The position numbers and the translations under genes were made by a program. Below, piece after piece: positions 44,084-53,663 of a DNA stretch of 64,000 nt. Source of the stretch: Amblyomma americanum. Taxonomy: Eukaryota; Arthropoda; Arachnida; Ixodida; Ixodidae. The notes below the pieces were generated by a model, which worked only from the letters and a program-made list of their open reading frames with translations, made no database searches and was not told where the DNA came from. The number at the start of each line of letters is the position of its first letter. Within the stretch, counting starts at the first letter, position 1. The stretch covers positions 118,163,744 through 118,227,743 of the forward strand of contig NC_135497.1 of assembly GCF_052857255.1 (NCBI RefSeq). Direction: 5' to 3'.

Positions 44084-44137
44084 TCACTAATGGCATTGTT
44101 TTGTGCCTTTTCCTGCTAATCCCACCCCTTATGTAAT

Positions 44138-44151
44138 ACCCCGCGAGGGGT
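44138..44151 (+). other. 3' UTR hairpin of the LINE
   Basis: ACCCC-GCGA-GGGGT is a five-base-pair stem with a GNRA loop, placed before TCTTTAAGG and the tail. Stem-loops at this place are recognised by the RT of CR1/L2-type elements when priming on their RNA. Confidence 0.6.
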
Positions 44152-44182
44152 CTTTAAGGTAATAAAATGAAATGAAATGAAA

Positions 44183-44265
44183 GAAGTTGGCGCGGGAAAA
44201 ACGAGGACACGCGAGACAAAGACGAGCGCTTGTCTCGCTTGTCCTTGTTTTTCCGCGCCCACTTC
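44183..44265. repeat. Imperfect hairpin, 36-37-bp arms
   Basis: Left arm 44183-44219 and right arm 44230-44265 are inverted copies with a few differences. The loop reads AGACGAGCGC. It starts directly at the LINE's (TGAAA)n tail. AACGAGGACA is shared with the 23.0-kb hairpin. Confidence 0.85.
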
Positions 44266-44349
44266 AGTATGAACATCAATCAACTATCCCAATTTTCTGC
44301 TCTGAAAGCAACAGCTTTAAGCCAGATGACAAGCATATTTTGACTGTGG

Positions 44350-44670
44350 CCAATGCGATGTGTCTCCAAATTAGACCCGGGTCGTTTCCGAAATGTTGCC
44401 TATCCCACCCCCGAAATTTGTCCTTCATTGATTTGGACCAAAATCTATTTTCAGGCTAATTTCAATGTGCACGATACGATGGTAGTCTCTAAATGTGACC
44501 CGGCCCGCCCCGAAATTTGACCTCTGCCGATCTGGACCAACCATAACTGAGCGTCCAACCATATTGAGCGTGCAACCATAAGTGAGTGTGCCCGACACGA
44601 TGACGACCTCGAAATCGGGTCCGGGCCATTGCCAAAATGCTTTCGCTCAACCTTTGGTATAACCATGATT
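44350..44670 (+). repeat. Diverged tandem repeat, ~120-bp period
   Basis: Three weakly conserved units start near 44355, 44474 and 44597, each with CGATG, a run like CTCTAAATGTGACCCGG, and CCGAAATTTG-like and GGACCAACC-like segments. An old satellite-like array, or part of an older repeat. Confidence 0.5.
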
Positions 44671-45560
44671 AAACCCCGCCTAACTTTCTTTTTCGCACTG
44701 CACAATCGATTAATTAGTTTATACTGACTAGCTAGCTTTTTAAATATTAACTTCTTGTTCGCAGCAAGGTACCGTCCGAGTAATTTTTTTCTTCAAGCCC
44801 TAAAATACAGCGCGAGAAATCCAAACACACAACAGTGGTGCTACTTGAGCGCGACACATGCATATTCACTTATCGTATATCCCGCGCCCAGTGCAAACAC
44901 AAAACTCATCGGAGACTCGTTTACCCGTAACGCCTCGTATATTGCCAAATAAAATAAAACCGTCATCCGCTCTCTGTTCCTTCGCAGCGTGCCCCTTTTC
45001 GGGGCGCAAGACGCGTGCATCTCCCATCGGAGGCAAGAAAAAAAAAAGGGGGTGGGGGACACCCACGCACCGGATCATCGCCGCCGCCGAAGCCGCGATA
45101 GGGATGCTGCGAAGCTCGCCAGCGCCATCTCTCGCTCGCAGCAAGCAAGCCGTGGTCACGTGAGTCGATTTCGAAACAGGTTGAGTAGTATTTAAACCGT
45201 AGACAATTTTTGTGCAGTCTCCCCACCAGAGTTTCTATATAAAATAGGCGCACATTCGATGCAAGGCTTGAACCGCGCAATAGAGCCAAACGTACTTGGC
45301 GACTATGCCGTTCTCTTTATTGCACAGAACGCTCATAAGTGCACTAATATTCTAAAGAAATGCAGCAATTTTTGCTCTACTTCGTGAACGCTTGAGCGTA
45401 AGTTGCGAGAAACGTCACTGTATCTCACATGCTTCTTTTATCTTCAAATTAATATTTGCATATAATTGACCTTTATCGGAAAGGAGCCAACATTGTAAGG
45501 AGAGCTTACAGCATCCCATTCCTACGTCGTAATTGAGTGCAGCCGCGGATTATTACAGCA
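44671..45560. other. No recognised feature
   Basis: AT-rich, then a GC-rich patch near 45.0-45.2 kb with A/G runs. No gene recognised. Confidence 0.35.
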
Positions 45561-45777
45561 TAATAATAATTGGTTTTTGAGGAAAGGAAATGGCGCAGTA
45601 TCTGTCTCGCTGTTCACCTGAACCGCGCCGTAAGGGAAGGTATAAAGGAAGGAGTGTAAGAAGAAAAGAAGAGAGAGGTGCTGCAGTGGAGGGCTCCGGA
45701 ATAATTTTGACCACCTGGGGATTTTTAACGTGCACTGACATCGCACAGCACACGGGCGCCTTAGCGTTTTGCCCCTA
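45561..45777 (-). mobile_element. ATT-tailed SINE, truncated head
   Basis: On the minus strand it begins at GGGGCAAAACGCTAAGGCGCC, runs through GTGCTGTGCGATGTCAGTGC, the TTCTTTTCTTC block and CGGCGCGGTTCAGG, and ends CCAATTATTATTATG. Confidence 0.85.
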
Positions 45778-45927
45778 AAGCAGCAAAATAGTAAATATTT
45801 GTAAAAAAGAAGTTATGTGGATTAGCTCAGCTAATCCAGGATATACAAAGCGAAAGACCTCGGCGTTCAGTCGAGGTGGTGGGAGAGAAATATGGGCTGC
45901 ATGCATTAGCGCTGACAAAAATCACAG

Positions 45928-45978
45928 GATTGCCGCCGCGGTCTGGTTCGAACCCGGATACTCAGGATCAGTAGCTGG
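45928..45978 (-). mobile_element. SINE tRNA-like head, inverted
   Basis: Minus strand contains the box B-like GGGTTCGAACCAGACCGCGGCGG and the start of the head. It faces the head at 45985 with little in between. Confidence 0.6.
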
Positions 45979-45984
45979 TTCAGT

Positions 45985-46075
45985 AGGTCGTTAGGGCGCT
46001 CTCGGCTACTGATCAGGAGTACCCGGGTTCGAACCCGACCACGGCGGCCGTGTTTTCATGCAGGCGAAACGAAAA
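45985..46075 (+). mobile_element. SINE tRNA-like head
   Basis: GGCGCTCTCGGCTACTGATC (box A side) followed by GGGTTCGAACCCGACCACGG (box B) and GTTTTCATGCAGGCGAAACG, the usual continuation of the ATT-tailed SINE. The body is missing. Confidence 0.65.
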
Positions 46076-46278
46076 ATTGCTGGCAGTTTAGCTCTGGTCA
46101 ACCCTGGTCGAAATCGAATAGCTGCATCTCCCTGGCTACGTTCATGGTCGAGAGACTGGCGGTTTCCATAAGTAGCCATACTGACACACACACAATAGGA
46201 GAATTTTTATTTGTTAAACATCTTGCTTTCTTCGAAACGACAATGAAAGCGCTCTCACAAGACAGTAAATGATCATTG

Positions 46279-46436
46279 GGTTTTGAGGAAAGGAAATGGC
46301 GCAGTATCTTTCTCGCACCTCGGCGGACACCTGACCCGCGCCTTAAAGGAAGGGATAAAGGAGGGAGTAAAAGAAGAAAGGAAAGAAGAGGCGCCGTAGT
46401 GGAGGGCTCCGGAATAATTTAGACCACCCTGAGAAA
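46279..46436 (-). mobile_element. ATT-tailed SINE, 3' half
   Basis: It shares the body from the GGTGGTCTAAATTATTCCGG region through the CTTCTTTTACTCCC block to the tail. No head. Confidence 0.75.
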
Positions 46437-46482
46437 GAGATCATTTACTTTCCTTAAAACCAAGTTTATTATTCCTCCCCTT

Positions 46483-46630
46483 ACTGCGCGATTCGGTTGT
46501 CCACCGAGATAGTGAAACAGGCTCAATTTCCTTTCCTTAGAACCAATTTTCAATTCATTTTCCTTCTTTTACGGGTGGGGTTAGCGTGTCCGCCGAGAGA
46601 TGTGAGACAGACGTCAGTTCTCAACGTTTG
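46483..46630 (+). mobile_element. SINE 3' ends in tandem
   Basis: Two successive copies of only the last part (CCTTACTGCGCGATTCGG..., then TTACGGGTGGGGTTAGCG...), each with the TGTCC(A/G)CCGAGA motif and a CCTTTCCTTAGAACCAA-like end in the first. Confidence 0.5.
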
Positions 46631-46737
46631 ACCACATTCAAGGTAAAACTTGCGGCCACACTGACCTCTAGCTGCATTTTAAGGTCGAACTTGCGGCCCC
46701 GTTGACGGTTCGAAAAGATCGCCTAGTGAAGCTTTTC

Positions 46738-46951
46738 GCTCAAAAGGCGCTCGTGTGCTGTGCGGTGTCAGTGCACGTTAAAGTTCCCCAGGTGGTCATA
46801 ATTATTCCGGTGACCTGCACTACGGCGCCTCTATCTTCCTTTCTTCTCTCAGTCCCTCCTTTATCCCTTCCCTTAAGTCGCGGCTCAGGTGGCCACCTAG
46901 ATGTGGGACAGATACTGCGTCGTTTCCTTTCCCCAAAAATCAATACTCAAA
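46738..46951 (+). mobile_element. ATT-tailed SINE, truncated head
   Basis: Body and 3' end present (GCTGTGCGGTGTCAGTGCAC through TTCCTTTCCCCAAAAATCAA), no head and no clear (ATT)n tail. Confidence 0.8.
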
Positions 46952-46961
46952 TGTGCTGTGC

Positions 46962-47261
46962 ACCTTCCACGGTGGCTCACTGGTTATGGCGCTCGGCTAC
47001 TGATCCGGGGTTCCCAGGTTAGAACCCGACCGCGGCGGCAGCGTTTTTATGCCGGCAAAACGCTAAGGCGCCCGTGTGCTGTGTGATGTCAGTGCACGTT
47101 AAAGATCCCCAGGTGGTCGAAATTATTCCGGAGATCTCCACTGCAGCACTTCTTTCTTCCTTTCTTCTTTCACTCTCTCATTATCCCTTCCCTTACTGTG
47201 CGTTTCAGATGTCCAACGATGTTTGAGACAGATACTGCGCCATTTCATTTCCCAAAAACCA

Positions 47262-47316
<55 letters not shown>

Positions 47317-47355
47317 GTAGTAGTAGTAGTAGCATTATTATTATTATTATTGCTT
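46962..47355 (+). mobile_element. ATT-tailed SINE, full length
   Basis: The most complete copy. The tRNA-like head reads CCACGGTGGCTCACTGGTTATGG with box B GGTTAGAACCCGACCGCGG. The linker is TTTTTATGCCGGCAAAACGC, the body follows from GCGCCCGTGTGCTGTG, and the 3' end is CCAAAAACCAATTATTATT. A 90-bp (ATT)n/(AGT)n tail ends it. It is related to Ruka in the body but has a different 3' end. Transcription by RNA polymerase III from the head is expected. Confidence 0.9.
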
Positions 47356-47534
47356 TAGTCTCCTTATGGGCGCAAATTCGAAAGCCTTTCCGCGTCTTGC
47401 TTCTCCCTCCATTTTTCTTTTTTTCTTTTTTCTGCAATTTTGTGTTTCTTTTCGTTTTTTACACGACAGCGTGTACACCTCGTTCGGTCGAAAAGCCTTC
47501 GGCGTCGTAGTAGTTGGCACCGCACTTCGGAAAT

Positions 47535-47690
47535 ATTCCTTCCCTCACGGCACGGTTCGGGTGTCCACCGAGATATGTGAGACAGGCATCATTTCCTTTC
47601 CTTAAAACCAATTTTCATTTTTCTTTCCTTACGGCGCGGTTCAGAGTCCACCGAGATATATAAGACAGGTGTCATTTCTTTTCGTTAAAT
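47535..47690 (+). mobile_element. SINE 3' ends in tandem
   Basis: Two more isolated 3' parts of the same SINE, each with GTCCACCGAGATAT and GAGACAGGCATCATTTCC or a variant. Confidence 0.55.
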
Positions 47691-47699
47691 TGTGCAACG

Positions 47700-50600
47700 G
47701 TAAAGGCGTCGCACCGAACGGGCGGTGGCGTCCCGTGAACCCCTTGGCAGCGCTGTAAGACGCTGTCGCGCCCCACTCTTGAAAACGAAGATTAAGCATG
47801 CAACTTTTAAAGCGACAGCTTTACTACGCAAGCCAGCCATTTCGGCTGGTCGCACACTTCAGCCGTATGCCGTGTGCCGTGGCCGACGAACGAGCTTTAG
47901 CCGCCGTTGCCGAGCAACACCGCAGCCACGCTCCAACAGATGGCGCCGCCATCGACGCCACTTCCGTCGCCACTCGCTCCACCAGATGTGCTCCGCTTTT
48001 ATAGAGGGAGAGGAGGTGTCGCCTGGCGGGGGTATTTATATATGCGCTTCACCTTAGTGTATTGTAGTCGTTATGGAGAGCGCGAAAGAGACGCAGCAAC
48101 GCCAGAACGAAGGAAGGTAGAGACAGCGCGCTCAAGAGACGCTAGAAGAACGCGCCGCACGACTCGAAAAGTGTCGTAAGATGTGGCTAGAAGTCGTACC
48201 ACGTCCCGGGGGCCTATTCTCGACACGCATGGCCGCCGTTCGGCGCCATATTGTCTCTCTGATTGGCTCATAGGGCGATCACGTGCAAGTCACGAGTTTC
48301 AAATTTGTGGCGCGAAACCGTCAGGCTTCGAAATCGTTTTCTGCTGTGACGTCAAAATAACGTGTCCTTGAAGATTGATTTTTAGCACAATTATACTTGA
48401 TGCCAGCTTGGTAAATTTAAGTGTCTGTGGAGGGGAAACGAAGCTACAGCTGGCAGGAAAGAAAGAATTTGGCTCGTTTTAGCAATTCTGAGAAAAAAAG
48501 TTCGTACTGTGAAGGGTTGCTTCCTAGAATGTGATTGGCTGAGGGAATGTCACGTGAATCACGGGATACGCAAGCGTAATTCAGTGAAGTCAAAATGACG
48601 TTTCGTGACGCAAAGGAAATGCTGCCATTGCTGAAAAATGCCCCATTTGGCCGCCGTAATTTGAGACGGCCGCAAGATGGTCGAATTATGGTGGACATAG
48701 TCGAATTATGACCACACTGATTTATACGGCTGTTAGCTCACCGTAGTTTGGTAGGCGCTTATTTCAAGTAATAAACTGTTCAGAAACATGGTTGTTTTGA
48801 ATATAGAAGCATTTAAACGGCGTTATAATGGTACCTCTTAATTAAGCAGCCTTTTAGAGCCTTAATTATCAGTGCGTAATTTTACACCCGCGTGAGGACT
48901 CTAGCTGCGCTCCCGTTTCAAACGCTTCTCTCATGCTAAGAAATTATCGGTCCGCGCAGTCGCGCTTGCTACAGCGCGGATATGGCGGCGTCCGTAGCTG
49001 CCGTTTGTTGTCATGGGCTGCGAGAAGCGAGGCATTCGTGAGTGCGCCTCGGTGTTTTCGAAGGACTGCACGGTTCGTGAGTTTGACGGCCTGGCCAGTG
49101 TTATATGGTGTGGTGGCTGTGCAAGAAGCTTTGCGGCAAGAGGCAGCGCGTGAGCACCTTGGTCTGCCTTAAACATGTGATTGTAGGTGCTCCGGCCGTT
49201 ACTCTGATCCTGTGTTTCAAGGCGCGATCGGAAGCTGTGAACGTCTGGACACCAATTCAGTGTTTGCTTCTATTTGCACGCTGTCGCTGACCTGATATTC
49301 AACTGCGTGAGTGATGAGAGGGTGGCACAAAAGGTTGTCTGCCGGCTGAGCAACATGCTTCCAGAATATGTTCGGCTTGTCGGCGGGACTCTGCTCATCA
49401 GTGCATCATCTGTGTGCATCAGTGTCTGTGTGGATAAGGGCAGTTTCTGAAGACAGCGGTGTCAGCAAGGCAGAGTACATGTGCCGGGTACATCGTCTCG
49501 AGCATTGATGAGGTAAGGGAAACAGCAACGAAAAATTGTTGTTGACTTTCTTCAGATGGCTGCATGCAAGGTTATTCATATTGATGGCTGGTGGCTTTCT
49601 TCGGGTGTGTAATAACATGTCCCTTATATTTCTATCCTTTTTTGGTCACATGCAAACAGCTATGAATCTCATGGCACATTTATTTGTAGCCTATTAAGCG
49701 AGGAAGCCTTGTGCAAATAAAAACAGCATTTCAAGATAGTCTTGTCTGTAAAGAAAACCACACAATCAGTTTTCAGATTACTACAATATGCGGATGTGGG
49801 TGACTCGTAGGGCGTTTGCATGTCTATGGTTTTCTTTCGTTGCACACAAACACAATGGCTTGGCATCTGCATTTTGATAAATGCAGTGGCAAAAGCATTC
49901 GTGTGCTGAGATTTTAGTGCAGTTAAATATTATGAAGTAAAGTTAACCTTGGACTTCCCCTACAATGTGCCTTGTAGCAGTTGCCTTCACTGCAACACAA
50001 TAAAAAGAAATATGTAATAATTATTTATACCCATCAGTCCGGCTGTAGTCAAGCTGTTTTCACAGTTCTGTTTTACTTCCTCCATCATTTTGATAGAGAT
50101 GACCAATAAAATATAACTGTTACAAAAGCAGATTATTTGAGGAGTAGTTACAGTCATACGGGAAACTTTAGTTTGATAATTACAGCCCTGTGATGTCTCG
50201 TATTTGAAAGTGTTTTCTCTTGTGTGTATGAAACTTGCATTGCAGTCAAGCTCACGCACTAAAGACAGTGTTGATAGCCTTCCAGGTGACATGTGTATAT
50301 TGTGCCTTTTCGGTGCATCACTGCTATCCTAGGAAGTCATGTGCTGAGGAATGCTGCTGCAAGGTTCAACATCGTTCACCTCTCAGCTAGAGTGCTTCTC
50401 AAGCAAAGAATCATTCTTTGGAAGAGTTGCATTGGATGTCTTCACAGGTGTCAAGTGCTGTACATATGGAACAGGATTCTTTTCAAAGGCAATCACAACT
50501 TGCACTGTGCGGCACATTGCATGCATCCTCACTTAGCTGCAGGACTCACTGCCATAGTTTTCACCTGTAGTCATGCTATTATCAGCCTATTTTAACATTT

Positions 50601-53437
50601 TTATGCTTCAAGATTCATTGCACACAGCAAGAAAGCTGTTCAAGTCTGTGATTTTTGTGCTGCTCTTTAAACAGGACCAAATTTTACTCTCAGTTTGTCA
50701 CTATAGTGTGTAATGACACGTGTGTTTGATGTGTAGACTAGGCTTTTCTCTAGTGATGCAGTTCTTCACGTGACCGGAAGCGTAGAAGAAACTTTTCTCC
50801 TACCATCTGCAAATTGGCCGAATGTGTGCTTAAACACATGATTTAACGCTACTGAACAGTTGCTAATTCTTAATGTACTGCATTTCTGTGTGCTCTCTTT
50901 ATGCAGAATGTGCATGCTGGTGCTTTAGTGCAGCGAAACAGAGGAAGTCACCAAAATGTTTTTCTCCTGCCAGCAGAGCTTTGAACCAGTACTTCTCTTT
51001 GATTTCCGTTACAAGTTTGTGCTCCACGACGTGATTACTGCTTCACTGAAATTTCATGACATGCAGAAAACATAGGGATGTGTATGCAGTCATTTATCAC
51101 ATCTTGCTCAGGACGCAGTCTGATTTTGTAGGCAACTGTTCGTCCGATAGGAGGTCCCTAATGTGTCATCTGTGTGTGCTCACAGAGCAAAGCAAGCTTT
51201 GTCTCCTGACATTTCTTTGCCTCTGTGCCTGTTTTTCTCCTGTTGCTTTTAAATGCTATGTGTAATGATACAGCAATCCACTAGTTTTCCTCTGAGCAAA
51301 AAGTGAGGCAACTGTTTCATGTTTGCCATCTGCCAAGCTTGTATGAATGAAAGACAAGGCAGCTGTCTGCTAGTTCGACCAGTTTCGCTGTGTAAGGCCC
51401 TCGTTTTACCAACCTTGTTGCTGGCACTTTGCTTCTGGGCTGCTGCTAATGCTGTTAGGCGAATTTGACAAAAATTCCAGACAATCTGTTCAACCTATGT
51501 TTCTTTGGTAAAACTGGGGCATCAATAGACGCATTGCTATTTTTTTATGCAACACAGGAATCTACTGGATTTGGCACTTCGTGAAATGGGCATTATCAAT
51601 GCGCACATATACCGCATCACACTTCTTTCACACATTGCAGCTTGTCTTGTTACCGGAGAAATCTGCCTCTGTGACCCTGATGTGTGCGGGATTTTACCAC
51701 TTTTGCTGTGTGGCAGCAGCAATCGGCTCATTACTGTCATTGCCATCACATGTCCTGCAGCAGTCATGAAATTTTCTTTTGTATCAAAAACAAATGTGTT
51801 TGTTGTGATACTATGCAGAAGGGAAGTTTGTTCTACAGCTGACTTGCTCCGAAATTTTGCTTGAGCTTCAAAAGAAAATTGGAAGCAAAGCAATTATTTT
51901 TTTAAAACAAGCTAATATTTCATGGGGCTCAAATTTTGTGCAATATATCTTCCAGGGCACTCAATTTCCACTAACATATTGCAGTTTTCTCTGCCTTTAT
52001 ATTACAGATGATTTGTTCAGTCAATAAAATGCACCAGTTTCACTTACATCTATCCTGATCACCAGTTTATCGTCTACTTTACCCAGTACTCAGGCCTTCC
52101 CTTGCGATTAACTGTGCCAGTGCCACCAATGTCTAATCCCACCTCTGCGTAAAATTATCTGTGCATGCGTGGCTGTGCTGATGTTCGGCAAAAAAAGATG
52201 AAAATGATTAAATGCATGAGAAAATTGCATTCAACCCTTTAGGGCACTTTGTACGCAACTGCGTACATTGCGAACTCATTTTTCTCGGGGTTTGCTTCAG
52301 TTGTCACTGATTTATTCATTTCAATCCCATTTAGCATCCATCGTCCTCTAAACAGGGTGCTTTTTATGGTTGCAGCACATATTTTTCTGGCAGAATACAA
52401 CAGCATAGCAACTGCTCCAGTATGTATGTTTGTAAACAATACCTAGATCAAAAATTGGAATGCTTGTTCTGCTTTGTATTTGGCATTTCTGTTTTGGTAT
52501 TTAATGGTGCGCCAGCTGTCTTCAATTGTAATGAATTGAAGGGTTGTAGTCAAGTCTTCAGGCCACATGGTCTGCTTTTGATCCCCGAAGTGCAACACTC
52601 AGTGTTCTTGAAGTTTAAAGGGTCTTGAAAGGCTAAAACAAGGGTTTTCCTCACCTTGAAGAAGTTTACAGTATGATGGGTGCCTTGAATACTCCACTAC
52701 ACAGCTAAAAAGTGAACCCTGTGGCGTGAAGTCTTCCCGTAGGGGTGTACATGCACCGTATCGTTGCAATTCCTTCTGCTGACTTCTCCTTTTAGCTGTG
52801 TATTGTATGCTGCTGTGAGGATAATTTATTTCGTGTTGAACAATCTCCTGTGGTTTATTAATTATCATGAATACATCCTACGTGGTGCACACATTAAAAA
52901 ACCTACCGAAAGCCAGTGGCTACCGTCGCTGGCTAGATTGCTTTTTGTGCATCGTGGAGACTATTATCTTAATAGTACCCTAACCAGAACACTACCGCTG
53001 CCTGTATTGGTGCCTCCCATATGTTGTCCTGTGAGCGACATCAACATTAAATGTCTTGCCTATTTTCTGTCTAATCTTATGCTTTTGTTTTTCCTGCCAT
53101 GTTCCTGCCTCTATTGCTGCAATATCTGGCTGTATTAAATTCGAAAAAGCAGTTACCAATTTTATGTGTTCCCCCACTCTTCTTTGTATGCCTCCGGGCC
53201 TTCAGAGTATGGAAATAAATTAATTTCCTCCTTGTCTGTAGTGCTCTTAAGTTTACTGTCATGTTTTTGTTCTCCTTCAGCTCTTCGGCTCATGGTGCCA
53301 CTTAGTTGTCTCTTTAAATACTGCGTGCAAGATCAACTGGAATGCTTGGCCCCAAAACACATGTTCAGGCTTTGTGTGACGTGTACTAGGCAATGAGTGT
53401 GCATACATGAACATTAAATTAAGTTTCTTGCATCATA
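47700..53437. other. Unassigned region; possible non-coding transcript start near 48.95-49.5 kb
   Basis: Largely free of recognisable mobile elements. At 48.9-49.2 kb the sequence is GC-rich and contains GGATATGGCGGCGTCC. A good donor-like GATGAGGTAAGG is at about 49512. This could be the 5' exon of an unidentified, maybe non-coding, gene, but I see no conserved coding frame. The rest (49.5-53.4 kb) is AT-rich with no long open frames. Confidence 0.25.
48208..48225 (+). repeat. 18-bp motif, inverted partner at 55553
   Basis: GGGGGCCTATTCTCGACA. The exact reverse complement occurs at 55553-55570. It may be a transposon terminus. Confidence 0.5.
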
Positions 53438-53447
53438 CAAATAAAGC

Positions 53448-53653
53448 TGCCGCGGTGGCTCAGTGGTTATGGTGGTTGGCTGCTGACCCGAAAGACGCAG
53501 GTTCAATCCCGGCCGCAGCGGTAGAGGCCCGTGTACTGTGCGATGCCAGTTCACGGCAAAGAACCCGAGGGGGTCGAAATTATCGAGAGCTCTCTACTAC
53601 AGCATCTCTCATAGCTTGAGTCGCTTTGGGATCATAAACCCCATAAAACAAAG
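53448..53653 (+). mobile_element. Ruka-type tick SINE
   Basis: Plus-strand copy with the head GCCGCGGTGGCTCAGTGGTT, box B GGTTCAATCCCGGCCGCAG, the body from GGCCCGTGTACTGTGCGATG, and the end ATAAACCCCATAAAAC. A perfect 10-bp target duplication CAAATAAAGC flanks it (53438-53447 and 53654-53663). Confidence 0.9.
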
Positions 53654-53663
53654 CAAATAAAGC

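Larger units (their letters stand above)
39743..44182 (+). mobile_element. CR1/L2-type LINE, near complete
   Basis: Plus-strand non-LTR retrotransposon with all parts: two 297-bp 5' monomers (39743-40336) and a partial third. ORF1 has a 2A motif, coiled coil and RNA-binding region (up to 41236). ORF2 has an endonuclease and RT (up to 44083). A short 3' UTR follows, with a GNRA-capped hairpin and a (TGAAA)n tail ending about 44182. ORF2 is undamaged and the monomers look identical, which suggests recent activity. ORF1 has one internal stop. Known LINE 2A examples come mainly from trypanosomes, sea urchins and molluscs. The 5' end lies at the point 34 bp after the TATA box position of a monomer. 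Confidence 0.9.

Noticed and set aside
45928..46075. tRNA genes
   Set aside because: Box A- and box B-like sequences belong to SINE heads. No full cloverleaf with acceptor stem can be folded by eye.
47123..47510. Open frames with poly-isoleucine
   Set aside because: Translation of the (ATT)n tail of the SINE at 46962-47355.
47725..48057. Arg-rich open frame of 110 codons
   Set aside because: Low complexity, several frames open together, no recognisable domain.
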